Of a DNA stretch of 64,000 nt, positions 62,557-64,000 are shown piece by piece. Position 1 is the first letter of the stretch; every line of letters starts with the position of its first letter. A program made the position numbers and the translations under genes. The stretch covers positions 2,170,001-2,234,000 of the forward strand of contig NZ_CP118963.1 of the NCBI RefSeq assembly GCF_029024105.1, written 5' to 3'. A model generated the notes under the pieces. It was not told the origin of the DNA, ran no database searches, and worked only from the letters and a program-made list of their open reading frames with translations. This DNA comes from Acinetobacter lwoffii (GTDB lineage Bacteria; Pseudomonadota; Gammaproteobacteria; Pseudomonadales; Moraxellaceae).

Positions 62557-62879
62557 GGACAACACCAGCTTAGAAAAACGTGTACTTATGACACTTTTGA
62601 AAATTTATATTCATTATAGTGATTTACTTATCCTATCCATTGCTTGTTTTATGATATTGATATATCAAAAGCTCATATAAAAATTCATCAATAATGAATA
62701 TCAGTTTTTATGAATCAATGATTTGCACAATTCAAGCGATGATATTGTGTGGTAGAGGTATATATTAACCTGTCGCTAAACCAATAAAATCCTAGGAAAA
62801 TAATCTAAAGTAGTGGTTCTCAAATAGTTAAAAAATTACTAGAGTAAGACTCAATTCTCCCTCTTGATATACTTCATTT
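62557..62879. other. 323-bp divergent intergenic region upstream of cysD
   Basis: AT-rich, holding promoters for cysD (-) and the next gene (+). A perfect 12-bp palindrome TTGATATATCAA lies at 62657-62668 and ATTCAT/ATGAAT at 62683-62699. No gene seen. Confidence 0.45.
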
Positions 62880-63422
62880 ATGCCCTATAGCGCTTTTGAT
62901 CTCACCACTGTAAAAACCCGTCTGGAACAGGCCCAGCTTGCTGGTTATATTTATCAGCACCAGCAACATATTTTGGTCTTGCAAGAACCTTTCAGTGATG
63001 ATGGCAAGCCTTTAAATATCTATCTGCAACACGAGCTGACCGCGGATCAAATTGGATTACAGTTTGGTCTGCGTTTGCAAGAAGGTCATTGGGAATTTCT
63101 AATCGGCGTTACTTATAGTAACCAGAACGCAGCTTACGAAATTGGTGCTGGCAACCTCAAAGGTGATCAAAAAGCCTTTAACTTATTATATGCCTTTTAT
63201 AATTATCCTAAAGCGTTCTATCTAGTGGCATTACCTTTGACAACCAACAGTCAGATTTTGGAGCAAACCTTGCAAAAGCAGCTTTTCAAGCAGCCTGATC
63301 TCGACTTCCTGAATACTGCAGTCAAGGTCAATCCTATGGGCGAACAAGTCAAATGGATGCAACACTATATTCTGCAACAGACTCTAGATATGAAAGTCCG
63401 GATTCAGACTGCCCTACTTTAA
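62880..63422 (+). CDS. Conserved hypothetical cytoplasmic protein
   Basis: 180 aa with no signal or membrane segment. Mixed alpha/beta; contains GLQFGLRLQEGHWEFLIGV and KAFNLLYAFYNYPKAFYLVA. I do not recognise the family. Monocistronic, in front of the YqiJ-like gene. Confidence 0.6.
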   Translation: MPYSAFDLTTVKTRLEQAQLAGYIYQHQQHILVLQEPFSDDGKPLNIYLQHELTADQIGLQFGLRLQEGHWEFLIGVTYSNQNAAYEIGAGNLKGDQKAFNLLYAFYNYPKAFYLVALPLTTNSQILEQTLQKQLFKQPDLDFLNTAVKVNPMGEQVKWMQHYILQQTLDMKVRIQTALL

Positions 63423-63737
63423 ACTTGAACAGAAAAATTTGGAGATACTCAGGTCGATGTATCTCTATACTTTCTCAGGCAAGCACACACAGAATGCCAT
63501 GCTATTCAGAATTCCTATTGCCGCTATGGCATCACTTGCTCAAACATCCAGTTAGCTTCTTATAGTTTATTATTAATTTTAATAGTTCAATAATTATCAA
63601 ATAATCAACATATTCAATCCTTGTTTGTAAGGTTTTTTGTTATTTTTTTGCATACAAAATCAGCAATTACTGTTATCGTTATATCAATAAAAACTTTCAG
63701 ACACTTTTCCTAAAAACATAATTATAGAGATAAAGAA
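63423..63737. other. 315-bp intergenic region
   Basis: AT-rich, no gene or strong hairpin recognised; it probably carries the promoter of the next gene. Confidence 0.4.
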
Positions 63738-64000
63738 ATGTGGGAACTGTTTACGCATCCATCAAATATCGTATTTAGTATTAGCCTGAGCCTAATGCTG
63801 ATGTTTGCTGCACTAGAATGTATTCTATTGCTGCTTGGCGGCGGCTCTCAGCATATCTTCGAACAGTTTTTACCTGAAGATTCCCTGCAACCGGAAATAA
63901 GCCCGGATCAGTCTCCCGGTGTTTTCAGCAAAGTATTTGACTGGTTATATCTGGGGCGTCTGCCTTTATTTATCTGGCTAATCATTTTCCTGACCAGTTA
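63738..64000 (+). CDS. YqiJ-like membrane protein, partial (runs off window)
   Basis: First 87 codons, open to the window end. ATG at 63738 with AGAGATAAAG upstream. A membrane helix (IVFSISLSLMLMFAALECIL) followed by a short loop and a second (LFIWLIIFLTS), with LYLGRLPLFIWL similar to E. coli YqiJ (LNIGRLPALVVL). YqiJ is usually paired with the flotillin YqiK, not visible here. Confidence 0.6.
   Translation, partial: MWELFTHPSNIVFSISLSLMLMFAALECILLLLGGGSQHIFEQFLPEDSLQPEISPDQSPGVFSKVFDWLYLGRLPLFIWLIIFLTS

Noticed and set aside
1..64000. CRISPR array, prophage, toxin-antitoxin or classical defence island
   Set aside because: No regularly spaced direct repeats, integrase, phage structural gene or known defence pair was seen. 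The WYL regulator (56431-57333) has no defence neighbours here.

Overview
The window looks like chromosomal DNA of an Acinetobacter-type gammaproteobacterium (Moraxellaceae). The evidence is gene content and order: FimL-like/nudC, lpoA-rsmI, ubiH-ubiI, zapA next to 6S RNA, rnfB-nth without the rest of rnf, mrdA-rsmD, GTP-type PEP carboxykinase, groES-groEL and split cysD/cysN. Base composition is AT-rich. Nearly every gene ends in a strong hairpin terminator, many of them shared by convergent genes. No prophage, plasmid or CRISPR signature was seen. This genus call rests on recalled gene order and was not tested by a search.

Layout. 0-7 kb: fimL-like and nudC; a minus-strand block lpoA-yraN-dolP-hydrolase divergent from rsmI; a SutA-like small acidic protein. 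7-15.4 kb: a ubiquinone and cell-division neighbourhood (ubiI, ubiH, pepP, ygfB-like, coiled-coil gene, zapA, 6S RNA), interrupted between pepP and ubiH by a GNAT gene, an IS5/IS427-like element with TA duplication, a gene remnant and a DUF378 gene. 15.4-25 kb: the most accessory stretch, lying between 6S RNA and its usual neighbour fau. It holds a Pmp3-like peptide, a sorbosone-dehydrogenase-like lipoprotein, a lone urea/guanidine carboxylase with a GntR regulator, an IS1-family insertion with an 8-bp duplication, a frameshifted exported-protein gene and a VOC protein. 25-41 kb: housekeeping (fau, lon, M28 peptidase, rlmH, dioxygenase, META lipoprotein, gdhA, rnfB-nth, adk, DUF445, mrdA, rsmD). 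41-52 kb: TauE/SafE permease, SDR, several lipoproteins, PlsC-like acyltransferase, LuxR regulator, NlpE-like protein, groES-groEL, phosphoesterase and lipid kinase. 52-64 kb: pckG, small lipoprotein, methyltransferase, folD, tRNA-Cys and tRNA-Leu, WYL regulator, quinone oxidoreductase, thioredoxin-like protein, a frameshifted small secreted protein, cysN-cysD, and the start of a YqiJ-like membrane protein cut by the window end.

Most genes are core metabolism or envelope functions. Points deserving attention are: a palindromic intergenic repeat present twice, each time 3-4 bases past a stop codon and once inside the cysDN operon; a carboxylase gene with a long structured leader and operator-like repeats but no allophanate hydrolase; two homopolymer frameshifts in exported-protein genes; a heat-shock-type promoter with a perfect 18-bp palindrome upstream of groES; and start codons of lpoA and rsmI only 10 bp apart. 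I found no clearly new multi-gene system.
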